DNA of 48,152 nucleotides. Origin: Bacteroidales bacterium (GTDB lineage Bacteria > Bacteroidota > Bacteroidia > Bacteroidales > Paludibacteraceae). Where the stretch lies: assembly GCA_900769555.1 (NCBI GenBank), contig CAAGHA010000183.1, forward strand, positions 1 to 48,152, written 5' to 3'. This document shows, piece after piece, positions 1 to 7,053 of this stretch. Every line of letters starts with the position of its first letter. Position 1 is the first letter of the stretch. Position numbers and translations under genes: made by a program. Under the pieces are notes generated by a model. That model saw nothing but the letters and a program-made list of their open reading frames with translations. It was not told where the DNA came from and made no database searches.

Positions 1-74
1 CTCCTTTGTAAATAAAAACAACCTAAACAAAATGCTCTTCAAAATCATCTTGACCTAATTTATAGAACTTACAT
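1..74 (-). repeat. End of a dispersed repeat element (family A), cut by the window start
   Basis: Read on the minus strand, this stretch begins with AAGTTCTATAAATT and continues with AGATGATTTTG. It matches the plus-strand copy starting near 4379 over about 70 bases with scattered mismatches. The same AGTTCTATAAATT end recurs near 186, 4569 and 11716. The element runs off the window, so its full length is unknown. No coding capacity is visible. Confidence 0.6.
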
Positions 75-185
75 TTAAAATCAACACCACCTTCTTACAG
101 AAGCAGTCTTATTATTTTTCAATCACGAAAAAATCGCACAAAGTTAGATATATTTTTTTTGACTTTATCATTTTTTTTAATATTT

Positions 186-206
186 TAAGGTAAGTTCTAT
201 AATTTC
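186..206 (+). repeat. Solo end of family A repeat
   Basis: The sequence TAAGGTAAGTTCTATAATTT matches the TAAGG-GAGTTCTATAAATT terminal repeat of the short element at 11711-11807. It faces the truncated copy at the window start. No matching opposite end was found before the next gene, so this is a remnant or a decayed copy. Confidence 0.45.
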
Positions 207-235
207 AACGTTTTGCAATATGAATCGGCAGGTAT

Positions 236-295
236 TTGGTTTCAGGTTTCAATGTGCTAACGCAAGTTTCAGGTTTCAGGTTTCATTGTACAGGT
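236..295 (+). repeat. Degenerate direct repeat of CAGGTTTCA
   Basis: The unit (C)AGGTTTCA, or AAGTTTCA, occurs about five times in roughly 60 bases upstream of the polyferredoxin promoter. The spacing is irregular, with two units directly adjacent. It may be a decayed tandem repeat or a cluster of regulator sites; nothing in the sequence decides. Confidence 0.4.
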
Positions 296-342
296 TCTTG
301 AATCTTGAATCCTGAATTATATCAAAATTAAGAATATTTCAC

Positions 343-350
343 TATCTTTG
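343..350 (+). promoter_or_regulatory. Putative -7 promoter element for the polyferredoxin gene
   Basis: TATCTTTG matches the Bacteroidota -7 consensus TAnnTTTG and lies about 40 bases before the start codon. A clear TTTG -33 box at 19-21 bases was not found, so the call rests on the -7 box and position. Confidence 0.5.
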
Positions 351-393
351 CAATCTAAAAACAACAAATGTTTAATCTATTAATGTATAAAGT

Positions 394-1860
394 ATGTTTC
401 GTAAAATTAGAATTGGATTGGCACTGCTATTTTCCGTTGCAATCACACTCCTATTTTTAGACATCACGGGTACACTACACACCTATTTAGGGTGGTTGGC
501 TAAAATTCAGTTTTGGCCGGCTGTTCTTGCTCTGAATGTCGGAGTGCTGATTCTCCTTATCGGTCTGACACTCATTATGGGTCGCGTCTATTGTTCCGTT
601 ATTTGTCCTTTAGGAATCTTACAAGATTTTTTCTCATGGATAGGGGGCAAGGTAAAGAAGAACAGATTTTCTTTCTCTTCTGAAAAAAGAATCGTTCGCT
701 ACGTTATTTTGACTCTATTTGTTATTCTAACAATCATCGGATTCAATACAATCGCTCTCTATATCGAGCCTTATAGCGCATACGGAAGAATCGTTAATGG
801 TTTGCTTCAACCGCTCTACGTGGGCATTAACAACCTATTGGCAACTACCGCAGAAAGAATGAATAGTTATGCTTTCTATGAAGTTGAAACCTTGACAAAA
901 GCCCTTCCTCTTTTGATTCTGGCTATCGTTACTTTGGTAGTGGTGGCTTATTTGTCCTTCAAAAATGGTCGTACTTGGTGCAACACCATCTGTCCGGTGG
1001 GTACATTATTGGGATTTTTAGCTAAGTTTTCTTGGTTAAAACCAGTCATTAATGCGGAAAAATGTATCTCGTGCGGTCTCTGTGAAAAGAACTGCAAAGC
1101 CTCTTGTATCAATGCAAAAACCAAAGAAATCGACTATAGCAGATGCGTCACTTGCATGAATTGCATTGATAAATGTAAGAAAGGGGCTATTCAATACATT
1201 CATCCGAAAAATAGGGTTCAAACAGAAACTGTCATTGATGAGTCTCGAAGAAAATTCTTGGCTACAAGTGCTGTTTTAGCCACTACAATGACCGTAAAAG
1301 CCCAAGCAAAAAAAGTAGATGGTGGTCTTACCGTAATTCAAGATAAACAAATCCCAACAAGAAACGTATCTCCGAAACCTGCGGGAGCACTAAGTTTGAA
1401 GAATTTCGAAACACACTGCACCGCTTGTCAGCTATGTGTTTCTGCTTGCAACAACAATGTATTAAGACCCTCAACAAAGCTGGAGAACCTATTACAACCT
1501 GAAATGTCTTTTGAAGAGGGATATTGTCGTCCGGAGTGTGTAAAATGCTCTGAGGTGTGTCCGACCGGAGCAATACATTTAATTACTCCGGCTGAAAAAT
1601 CATCCATAAAAATCGGAAAGGCTGTTTATATCAAAGATAATTGCGTAGTAAAAACAGATCGTGTTGAATGTGGGAATTGCGCCAGACATTGTCCGGTTGG
1701 TGCGATTAATATGTTTGCTTCGGATGAATTTGAAGGTCGAAAAATTCCTGTCGTAAATGCTGAACGTTGCATCGGTTGTGGTGCTTGCGAAAATCTTTGT
1801 CCGGCTCGTCCTTTCAGTGCTATCTATGTGGAGGGGTACGAAAGACAAATGGAGATATAA
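394..1860 (+). CDS. Membrane polyferredoxin, NapH/NapG-like fusion
   Basis: Likely carries electrons between the cytoplasmic side and a periplasmic acceptor. Four hydrophobic helices lie near residues 7-25, 41-64, 101-125 and 171-190. CxxxCP motifs follow helix 2 (C67, C71) and helix 4 (C197, C201), as in NapH/CcoG-type proteins. Two 4Fe-4S motifs begin near C224 and in the 250s. At about residue 285 an internal SRRKFLATSAVLA segment looks like a twin-arginine signal or membrane anchor. After it come further Cys-rich clusters (from C342, and the final CIGCGAC from C459), resembling NapG. A single chain carrying both halves suggests a fused conduit across the membrane. The next gene is a Tat-type aldo/keto reductase with its own Fe-S motifs, a plausible partner. 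Family membership is clear; the substrate is not. Confidence 0.85.
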   Translation: MFRKIRIGLALLFSVAITLLFLDITGTLHTYLGWLAKIQFWPAVLALNVGVLILLIGLTLIMGRVYCSVICPLGILQDFFSWIGGKVKKNRFSFSSEKRIVRYVILTLFVILTIIGFNTIALYIEPYSAYGRIVNGLLQPLYVGINNLLATTAERMNSYAFYEVETLTKALPLLILAIVTLVVVAYLSFKNGRTWCNTICPVGTLLGFLAKFSWLKPVINAEKCISCGLCEKNCKASCINAKTKEIDYSRCVTCMNCIDKCKKGAIQYIHPKNRVQTETVIDESRRKFLATSAVLATTMTVKAQAKKVDGGLTVIQDKQIPTRNVSPKPAGALSLKNFETHCTACQLCVSACNNNVLRPSTKLENLLQPEMSFEEGYCRPECVKCSEVCPTGAIHLITPAEKSSIKIGKAVYIKDNCVVKTDRVECGNCARHCPVGAINMFASDEFEGRKIPVVNAERCIGCGACENLCPARPFSAIYVEGYERQMEI

Positions 1861-1946
1861 AGCATATCAAGATAGACAATTTCAATTCTGTCGAAAACTA
1901 TAATAGAAGAATCGACATAGAATGATAAAATTTTAAAGCGAATATT

Positions 1947-3779
1947 ATGACTATCAATAATAAACCTATCGGAAGACGAAACTTCCTAAAAACATTGGGA
2001 GGCGGTGTTGTTGCCGCTTCTACCCTACTCACAGGATGTAGTTCCAACGAGTCAAAATCCATACTCTCTTCTACTCATCAAAAGGGAACGGGAAAGATGA
2101 CCTATCGCAAAGATGTGCATGGCACAGATGTCTCGCTACTCTGCTTCGGATGTATGCGTTTCCCAACTATCAAAGGTGATAGCGGACGAGAAAATGCCAA
2201 CAATGATTTGGATCAGGAAGAGATTAACAGAATGGTGGATCATGCCATCGAAAATGGTATAAACCTATTCGACACCTCTCCTGCCTACTGCCAGGGGCGT
2301 TCAGAAAAGGCATTGGGTATTGCATTAAGCAGACATGACCGAAGTAAGTTCTTGGTATCTACCAAAATGTCTAACTTCGGCAACTTTACGCGCGAGGCTT
2401 CTATCGAAATGTATAATAACTCATTCAAAGAGCTTCAGGTTGATTATATCGATTATTACCTACTCCACTCGGTGGGTGGTGGAGAAGATGCTATGGCCTA
2501 TTTTGAAGACCGATACATCAAAAATGGTATGTTAGACTTCTTGATAGAAGAGAGAAAAGCCGGAAGAATACGCAACTTAGGATTCTCTTACCATGGAGAT
2601 ATTCGAATTTTCGACTACCTATTGTCTCGCCACGATGAGATTAAGTGGGATTTTGTTTTGATTCAATTGAATTATGTCGATTGGAAACATGCAAAAAAGA
2701 TCAACCCGTCAAACACCAATGCAGAGTATCTCTACTCCGAAATCGAAAAGAGGGGTATTCCGGGGTTTGTGATGGAACCATTGTTAGGTGGTAGATTGGC
2801 CGACTTAAATGATCATGCAACAGAACTATTGCAACAAAGAGACCACAATGCAAGCATCGCATCATGGGCTTTCCGCTTTGCAGGTTCTAAACCGGGTATT
2901 TTGTCGGTTATGAGTGGTATGACCTACATGGAACACTTGCAAGATAATATAAAAACCTACTCTCCTCTGCAACCGCTATCGGATGATGAGTATAAACTTT
3001 TAGAGGAGATTGCTACCATCTATGCCAACTATCCAATGGTGCCTTGTAATACTTGTCAATATTGTATGCCTTGTCCTTATGGTATCGACATTCCTAAAAT
3101 ATTCACTCATTTCAATAAATGTTTGAATGAAGGAAATGTTGTTGAAGATAGACAGGATAAGGGATACAAAGATGCTCGTAGAGCTTTTTTGGTGGGTTAT
3201 GATCGTAGTGTACCTAAACTTCGTCAGGCCGACCATTGTATTGGTTGCAACCATTGTGTACCTCATTGTCCTCAAAAAATAGATATTCCGGGCGAAATGC
3301 ACCGCATAAATAGTTTTGTTGAAAACTTAAAACGTGATGGAACGGAGTTAGGCTGTGCGGTTCAATTGGCTGCATTGATCAGACAATTGGATGAAAACAA
3401 CTACTCTTGCATCATCAAAAATAATGATGTAACCCAATCGTTTACACAAAGAGGTGTATTTGATTTGCACGATTTAGTGGCAAAGAAAGATGAAATCTTA
3501 AAGGGCGGATATATAGCGGATAAGATTGTTGGGAAAGGTGCTGCTTCTATGATGATTATAGGAGGTATTAAAGCAGTTCGTACCCACGTTATCAGTCAGA
3601 ATGCTCTAAATCTCCTAAAAGAACATAACGTAATAGTTCACTACGATACGGTGGTCGAAACAATCAACAATCGAACGAACACCGGTATGTGTCCGGTTGA
3701 AACACGTGTAAAGGATTGTACCACTCTTGAACAATGTTGGGAACAAATTCAACAATTCGTAGCAGAGAATAGACACTAA
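1947..3779 (+). CDS. Tat-type lipoprotein aldo/keto reductase with two 4Fe-4S motifs and a C-terminal DUF1893 domain
   Basis: The N-terminus has a twin-arginine motif (R10-R11, GRRNFLKTLGGG), a hydrophobic stretch and a lipobox ending at C31 (LLTGC). This suggests export in folded form and lipidation. An aldo/keto reductase barrel follows, with the expected catalytic Asp/Tyr (FDTSPAY), Lys (STKMS) and His (LLHS) regions. Ferredoxin-like motifs start at C367 (CNTCQYCMPCP) and C431 (CIGCNHCVPHCP). From about residue 468 the chain matches DUF1893, the family of Thermotoga TM1506, which has a cytidine-deaminase-like fold. It lies 86 bases after the polyferredoxin gene and before a terminator at 3818, so the two probably form one transcript. 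Substrate unknown. The exported location is inferred from the signal only. Confidence 0.85.
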   Translation: MTINNKPIGRRNFLKTLGGGVVAASTLLTGCSSNESKSILSSTHQKGTGKMTYRKDVHGTDVSLLCFGCMRFPTIKGDSGRENANNDLDQEEINRMVDHAIENGINLFDTSPAYCQGRSEKALGIALSRHDRSKFLVSTKMSNFGNFTREASIEMYNNSFKELQVDYIDYYLLHSVGGGEDAMAYFEDRYIKNGMLDFLIEERKAGRIRNLGFSYHGDIRIFDYLLSRHDEIKWDFVLIQLNYVDWKHAKKINPSNTNAEYLYSEIEKRGIPGFVMEPLLGGRLADLNDHATELLQQRDHNASIASWAFRFAGSKPGILSVMSGMTYMEHLQDNIKTYSPLQPLSDDEYKLLEEIATIYANYPMVPCNTCQYCMPCPYGIDIPKIFTHFNKCLNEGNVVEDRQDKGYKDARRAFLVGYDRSVPKLRQADHCIGCNHCVPHCPQKIDIPGEMHRINSFVENLKRDGTELGCAVQLAALIRQLDENNYSCIIKNNDVTQSFTQRGVFDLHDLVAKKDEILKGGYIADKIVGKGAASMMIIGGIKAVRTHVISQNALNLLKEHNVIVHYDTVVETINNRTNTGMCPVETRVKDCTTLEQCWEQIQQFVAENRH

Positions 3780-3817
3780 GAAGTTCTTATGGCAATTTCT
3801 AATTAGAATTTATAATT

Positions 3818-3849
3818 TTAATCCGGGACTTAGTTCCGGGTTAATTTTT
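3818..3849 (+). terminator. Rho-independent terminator after the aldo/keto reductase gene
   Basis: A 12-base stem (TTAATCCGGGAC with GTTCCGGGTTAA, including G-T pairs) encloses a TTA loop and is followed by TTTTT. It closes the two-gene redox unit. Confidence 0.8.
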
Positions 3850-3967
3850 GAAATAAACCAATAACTTACCTATAACGAAAGAATGTAAACAGAGATGATG
3901 TATAAAGCTAAAGCGATGCATAAATAGAAATCCTTTATTCCTCAAATTATCAAATACAGTTACCTAA

Positions 3968-4131
3968 ATAAAAAAAAGGAAGCAAAACTTCCTTTTTTTT
4001 TTCAAAAACAACCAACTTCCCAGTCAATTGTCCTTTAGTGGTTTTCTAAAAGTCTTCTGATGTGATTTTGTGTATTTTGTCAGAAGAAGATAAACTTCTT
4101 CGTCTTTCTAATCAAATTTGCCTTAACATCA
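3968..4131 (-). ncRNA. Candidate structured small RNA 1 (minus strand)
   Basis: On the minus strand a TAAATTTG -7 box (4137-4144) is followed by about 165 bases with no useful ORF. The stretch ends in a hairpin plus T-run (AAGGAAG, TTTTG-type loop, CTTCC, T8) near 3968-3990. Inside are two hairpins: GAAGAAG/CTTCTTC, and TCTTCTGA/TCAGAAGA. A similar promoter-to-terminator unit lies at 4673-4783, with a related start (TTTGCAACGTGA here, TTTGCCACGTCA there). This is a prediction from signals; I do not recognise an RNA family. The terminator hairpin could also serve the plus strand. Confidence 0.45.
3970..4002. terminator. Bidirectional terminator hairpin
   Basis: A7-9, then GGAAG, a short loop, CTTCC and T10 form a perfect stem with T-runs on both strands. 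On the minus strand it would end small RNA 1. On the plus strand nothing new starts between it and the terminator at 3818. Confidence 0.7.
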
Positions 4132-4136
4132 CGTTG

Positions 4137-4144
4137 CAAATTTA
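4137..4144 (-). promoter_or_regulatory. Putative -7 box for small RNA 1
   Basis: Minus-strand TAAATTTG matches TAnnTTTG exactly. No convincing -33 TTTG was found at the usual spacing. Confidence 0.4.
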
Positions 4145-4222
4145 ATATCAAATTATAAAAGTGACATGAAAAATAAAATCAATTATATGGAAAATAAATT
4201 CAATTTAACTATCACAATATTA

Positions 4223-4231
4223 CCCCCCCCC
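4223..4231 (+). repeat. C9 homopolymer
   Basis: Nine cytosines stand alone in very AT-rich intergenic DNA, about 80 bases upstream of the minus-strand promoter at 4137-4144. Such tracts are prone to length change on replication. No ORF crosses it. Confidence 0.8.
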
Positions 4232-4378
4232 GATAAATAAACAACTAATAATCAAACAGTTAGAAATATATTAAAAATAGCATAAATTTAATTCGGCAAA
4301 AGAAGTACTTCTCAAGCAAATTTTTACAATGAATGAGTGAAGAGAACTGAAAAAATTTACAACTGCAGCTTACTTACT

Positions 4379-4500
4379 ATAGGTTAGTTCTATAAATTGG
4401 CTCGAGATGATTTTGTAGAAGATTTTATTTTGATTGATTTTATTCGTAAAGAAGCTATGCGGGCATCGTAACAGAATGAATTAAGCAAGATTGTAGAAGT
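4379..4500 (+). repeat. Family A dispersed repeat, plus orientation
   Basis: It begins with AGTTCTATAAATT and continues with AGATGATTTTG and a TTTTATT...GTAAAGAAG segment. It matches the reverse complement of the first 74 bases of the window over their whole shared length. Its 3' boundary is unclear because family B sequence starts at 4495. Confidence 0.6.
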
Positions 4501-4568
4501 AGTTTAAAATTTATTATTAAATTGACTTTGAGTTTCACACTTTCGGCATATTTGAGGCGCTATTTTAT
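4495..4568 (+). repeat. Partial family B repeat
   Basis: AGAAGTAGTTTAAAATTTATT opens this copy, followed by GAGTTTCACACTTTCGGCAT and TTTGAG. The complete element at 33308-33502 has the same opening and the same GAGTTTCAC...TTTTCGGCATCTTTGAG core. No right-hand inverted end was found, and another family A end starts near 4569. Confidence 0.55.
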
Positions 4569-4642
4569 GTTGGTTCTATAAATTCATTACCTGTAATTTT
4601 TGAATTTACTTCGAGTAGATTAACTACTTCAACTTACTTACA
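4569..4642 (+). repeat. Short family A element
   Basis: GGTTCTATAAATTCATTACC...TTTTTGAATTTACTTC resembles the element at 11711-11807 (GTTCTATAAATTAATTTT...TTTTTGAATTTATTTC, then GTAGATTA). It ends near CTTACTTAC. It is a degenerate copy with a weak right end. Confidence 0.5.
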
Positions 4643-4672
4643 ATAATATTCAAGGAGTACTTATAATCAGAC

Positions 4673-4703
4673 AAAAAAAAGAGAAGAACAAAATATTCTT
4701 CTC
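4673..4703 (-). terminator. Terminator of candidate small RNA 2
   Basis: The perfect stem GAGAAGAA/TTCTTCTC has a 7-base loop. On the minus strand it is followed directly by TTTTTTTT. Confidence 0.65.
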
Positions 4704-4783
4704 AAAACAGTAGATTTTCATAATTAAAGTCCATTACCAAAAAACCATTATTACACTTTTATATCAACAATTTTAATCATTGA
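4673..4783 (-). ncRNA. Candidate small RNA 2 (minus strand)
   Basis: A minus-strand TATATTTG -7 box (4789-4796) is followed by about 110 bases. They end in a perfect 8-base stem, GAGAAGAA/TTCTTCTC, and a T8 run. The only start-to-stop reading frame near the 5' end is nine codons. Start region and layout resemble candidate RNA 1, with the repeat cluster between them. No known family recognised. Confidence 0.45.
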
Positions 4784-4788
4784 CGTGG

Positions 4789-4796
4789 CAAATATA
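4789..4796 (-). promoter_or_regulatory. Putative -7 box for small RNA 2
   Basis: Minus-strand TATATTTG matches TAnnTTTG. A -33 box is weak (T-rich, no clear TTTG). Confidence 0.4.
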
Positions 4797-5010
4797 ATAT
4801 TAAAAACGATAAAATCATAGAGATTAACCTATAATTTTTAAAAAAAACATTAAAAAAAGTCAAAAAGTAATGTTTTTAAAGAACAATTTTTAAAAATAAT
4901 CCAAAGTTAAATCATGTTTAAAGAAACAACTAAAAAATACAATTAGAAAATTTTAAACAGCTTCTTACATCAATTCACAATTAAAATTTCCTATTTTGAG
5001 CAAAAGAGAG

Positions 5011-5018
5011 TACATTTG
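5011..5018 (+). promoter_or_regulatory. -7 box of the rimM operon
   Basis: TACATTTG matches the Bacteroidota -7 consensus. It overlaps an upstream in-frame TTG, so that TTG cannot be the translation start of a transcript beginning here. This supports the ATG at 5043 as the rimM start. Confidence 0.6.
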
Positions 5019-5042
5019 CAAAATAAATTAACCATACATAGT

Positions 5043-5570
5043 ATGATAACAAGAGAGGAACTAGTTCATATAGGAAAGGTAACAAAATCACATGGTTTAG
5101 ATGGAGAGGTGGAAATCAGCGCAAACTCCGATCTCATCGAAGAGTGTGAGTTACCCTATATCGTTGCTGAAATTGATGGTATTTTTGTTCCCTTTTTCAT
5201 CTCTGAATATAGGTATAAAAATGATACTTCATTCCTGTTTCAGCTAAAAGGAATTGAAACCGAAAATGAGGCAAAAGAGTTAATAAAATGCGAAGTGTTC
5301 ATCCATAAGGATTTTCTTGCCGATGGCATGTCTGCAGCAGATATGGAAGGGGGAAATTTCTTTATCGGCTTTTCAATCTATACCGAAAATGGGAAATTTA
5401 TTGGTGTGATTAATGACATTGATGATAGCACAGAAAATGTTCTTTTCCAACTATTTGATGAGGAAAATAACGAAATAATAATTCCGGCAACGGATGATTT
5501 TGTGGTTGAAATCGATGAAGTAAATAAAAAAATAATAATGAATCTTCCGGAAGGACTACTATCCATCTAA
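5043..5570 (+). CDS. rimM: Ribosome maturation factor RimM
   Basis: RimM binds ribosomal protein S19 and assists maturation of the 16S rRNA 3' domain in the 30S subunit. The N-terminal barrel contains the conserved opening (IGKVTKSHGLDGEVEI). The C-terminal PRC-type half includes GVINDIDDSTENVLF and the ending region IIIPATDDFVVEIDEVNKKI. With the chosen ATG the protein is 175 residues, normal for the family. An in-frame TTG at 5016 would add nine residues but lies within the predicted -7 box. The next gene starts 12 bases downstream, and both act on rRNA. Confidence 0.9.
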   Translation: MITREELVHIGKVTKSHGLDGEVEISANSDLIEECELPYIVAEIDGIFVPFFISEYRYKNDTSFLFQLKGIETENEAKELIKCEVFIHKDFLADGMSAADMEGGNFFIGFSIYTENGKFIGVINDIDDSTENVLFQLFDEENNEIIIPATDDFVVEIDEVNKKIIMNLPEGLLSI

Positions 5571-5582
5571 AATGATATTGTT

Positions 5583-6332
5583 ATGAAAGAAAATGAAATG
5601 ATATTCGGCATCAGAGCTATTATTGAAGCGGTAAAGTCTGACAAACAAATCGACAAAATCATTTTGAAGAATGATCTTCAAAGTGAATTGGCAAAAGAGT
5701 TGTTTACTGCAATCAAAGGATATAGTCATATCCAAGTGCAACGAGTTCCTCTTGAACGGTTAAATCGTTATACGCATAAAAACCATCAAGGTGCAATCGC
5801 TTTTGTGAGTCAAACTACCTACCAATTGGTGGCAGACATTGTTCCAATGCTCTATGAACAAGGAAAAGTTCCTTTCTTTGTAGCTTTGGATGGTATTACC
5901 GATGTAAGAAATTTTGGTGCCATCGCTCGTACATGCGAATGTGGCGGCGTAGATGCCCTAATCATCCCTGTAAAAGGAGGCGTTAGCGTGAATGCTGATG
6001 CCGTAAAAACCTCTGCAGGTGCATTGCATACTTTACCGGTTTGCAAGGAAAGTAGCTTGGTTTCGGCTCTGAAATTCATAAAAAAATGTGGCGTCAGAAT
6101 TGTCGTTGCCAGTGAAAAAGGAGAAAAAAATTATACAGAAGCAAACTTGCATGACCCAGTTGCTATCGTAATGGGTGCGGAAGATAAAGGAGTATCGCCA
6201 GAGGTGCTTCGCCTTTGTGATGAAATGGTCTCTATTCCTATTTTGGGAAACATTTCGTCCCTTAATGTCTCTGTTGCTGCCGGCATTATGATTTATGAGG
6301 GTGTGAAACAACGTATGAATCAAGGTGAATAA
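5583..6332 (+). CDS. rlmB: SpoU-family 23S rRNA 2'-O-methyltransferase (RlmB type)
   Basis: This SAM-dependent SPOUT-class enzyme would methylate a ribose in 23S rRNA (G2251 in the E. coli enzyme). The substrate-binding N-terminal domain covers about 80 residues (FGIRAIIEAVKS... VPLERLNRYTHKNHQGAIAF). The three SpoU motifs follow: RNFGAIARTCECGG near residue 108, VMGAEDKGVS near 195 and SSLNVSVAAGI near 225. Length, 249, is usual. It lies between rimM and a pseudouridine synthase with gaps of 12 and 6 bases, so one transcript is likely. A TrmH-type tRNA target is possible; the N-terminal domain favours RlmB. Confidence 0.87.
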   Translation: MKENEMIFGIRAIIEAVKSDKQIDKIILKNDLQSELAKELFTAIKGYSHIQVQRVPLERLNRYTHKNHQGAIAFVSQTTYQLVADIVPMLYEQGKVPFFVALDGITDVRNFGAIARTCECGGVDALIIPVKGGVSVNADAVKTSAGALHTLPVCKESSLVSALKFIKKCGVRIVVASEKGEKNYTEANLHDPVAIVMGAEDKGVSPEVLRLCDEMVSIPILGNISSLNVSVAAGIMIYEGVKQRMNQGE

Positions 6333-6338
6333 ACTGTT

Positions 6339-7019
6339 ATGGAGGTAATTTACGAGGATAATCATCTTATTGCGGTAAATAAAACCTGCTCGGAAATTGT
6401 TCAAGGTGATAAAACCGGCGATAAACCACTATCTGATTTAGTGAAAGAATATATTAAGGTCAAATATGCGAAACCGGGTAATGTGTTTGTAGGAGTAACT
6501 CATCGCTTAGATAGACCTGTCAGCGGAATTGTTCTTTTTGCTAAGACGTCTAAAGCGTTGGAACGACTCAATGAGATGTTTAGAACTCATAATTTGACAA
6601 AAAAGTATTGGGCTATCGTAAAAAACAGACCGGAAGTGGAGGAAATGACGTTGACTCACTACCTTCTCAGAAATGAAAAACAGAATAAAACATACGTTTA
6701 TAATAAACCTAAGAATGGGGCTAAACTCTCTACTCTATCTTATAAACTAATCGGAAGATCTGATAATTACTATCTTTTAGAGGTAAATCTTCAAACAGGA
6801 AGACATCATCAAATCAGAGCTCAATTGGCTCATATCGGTTGCCCCATTAAAGGGGACTTAAAATATGGGTTTGCCAGAAGTAATAAGGATGGTGGAATAA
6901 GTTTACATGCTCGTTCGCTCCAATTTATACATCCTGTATCTAAGGTTCAGATTGATCTGGTAGCAGATGTCCCTCAAAACGATCCACTATGGGTAGAATT
7001 TGAAAATCAACAAAAGTAA
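6339..7019 (+). CDS. RluA-family pseudouridine synthase
   Basis: Converts uridine to pseudouridine in rRNA or tRNA. The catalytic motif HRLDRPVSGIVLFAKT has the expected aspartate at D58. The later conserved blocks, YYLLEVNLQTGRHHQIRAQL and GDLKYG, are present. At 226 residues it has only the catalytic domain and lacks the N-terminal S4 domain of RluC/RluD. The target base cannot be told from sequence. It is the third gene of an RNA-modification cluster. Confidence 0.88.
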   Translation: MEVIYEDNHLIAVNKTCSEIVQGDKTGDKPLSDLVKEYIKVKYAKPGNVFVGVTHRLDRPVSGIVLFAKTSKALERLNEMFRTHNLTKKYWAIVKNRPEVEEMTLTHYLLRNEKQNKTYVYNKPKNGAKLSTLSYKLIGRSDNYYLLEVNLQTGRHHQIRAQLAHIGCPIKGDLKYGFARSNKDGGISLHARSLQFIHPVSKVQIDLVADVPQNDPLWVEFENQQK

Positions 7020-7053
7020 ACAACAAAAGTCAATAAATTTCGTTCTAGGTAAA

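Noticed and set aside
5016..5042. TTG start extending RimM by nine residues
   Set aside because: The TTG is inside the TACATTTG -7 box, so a transcript from that promoter would not contain it.
7000..7053. Upstream ATG extending the secreted protein by 18 residues
   Set aside because: It overlaps the pseudouridine synthase gene and would bury the signal peptide behind a polar, lysine-rich stretch.
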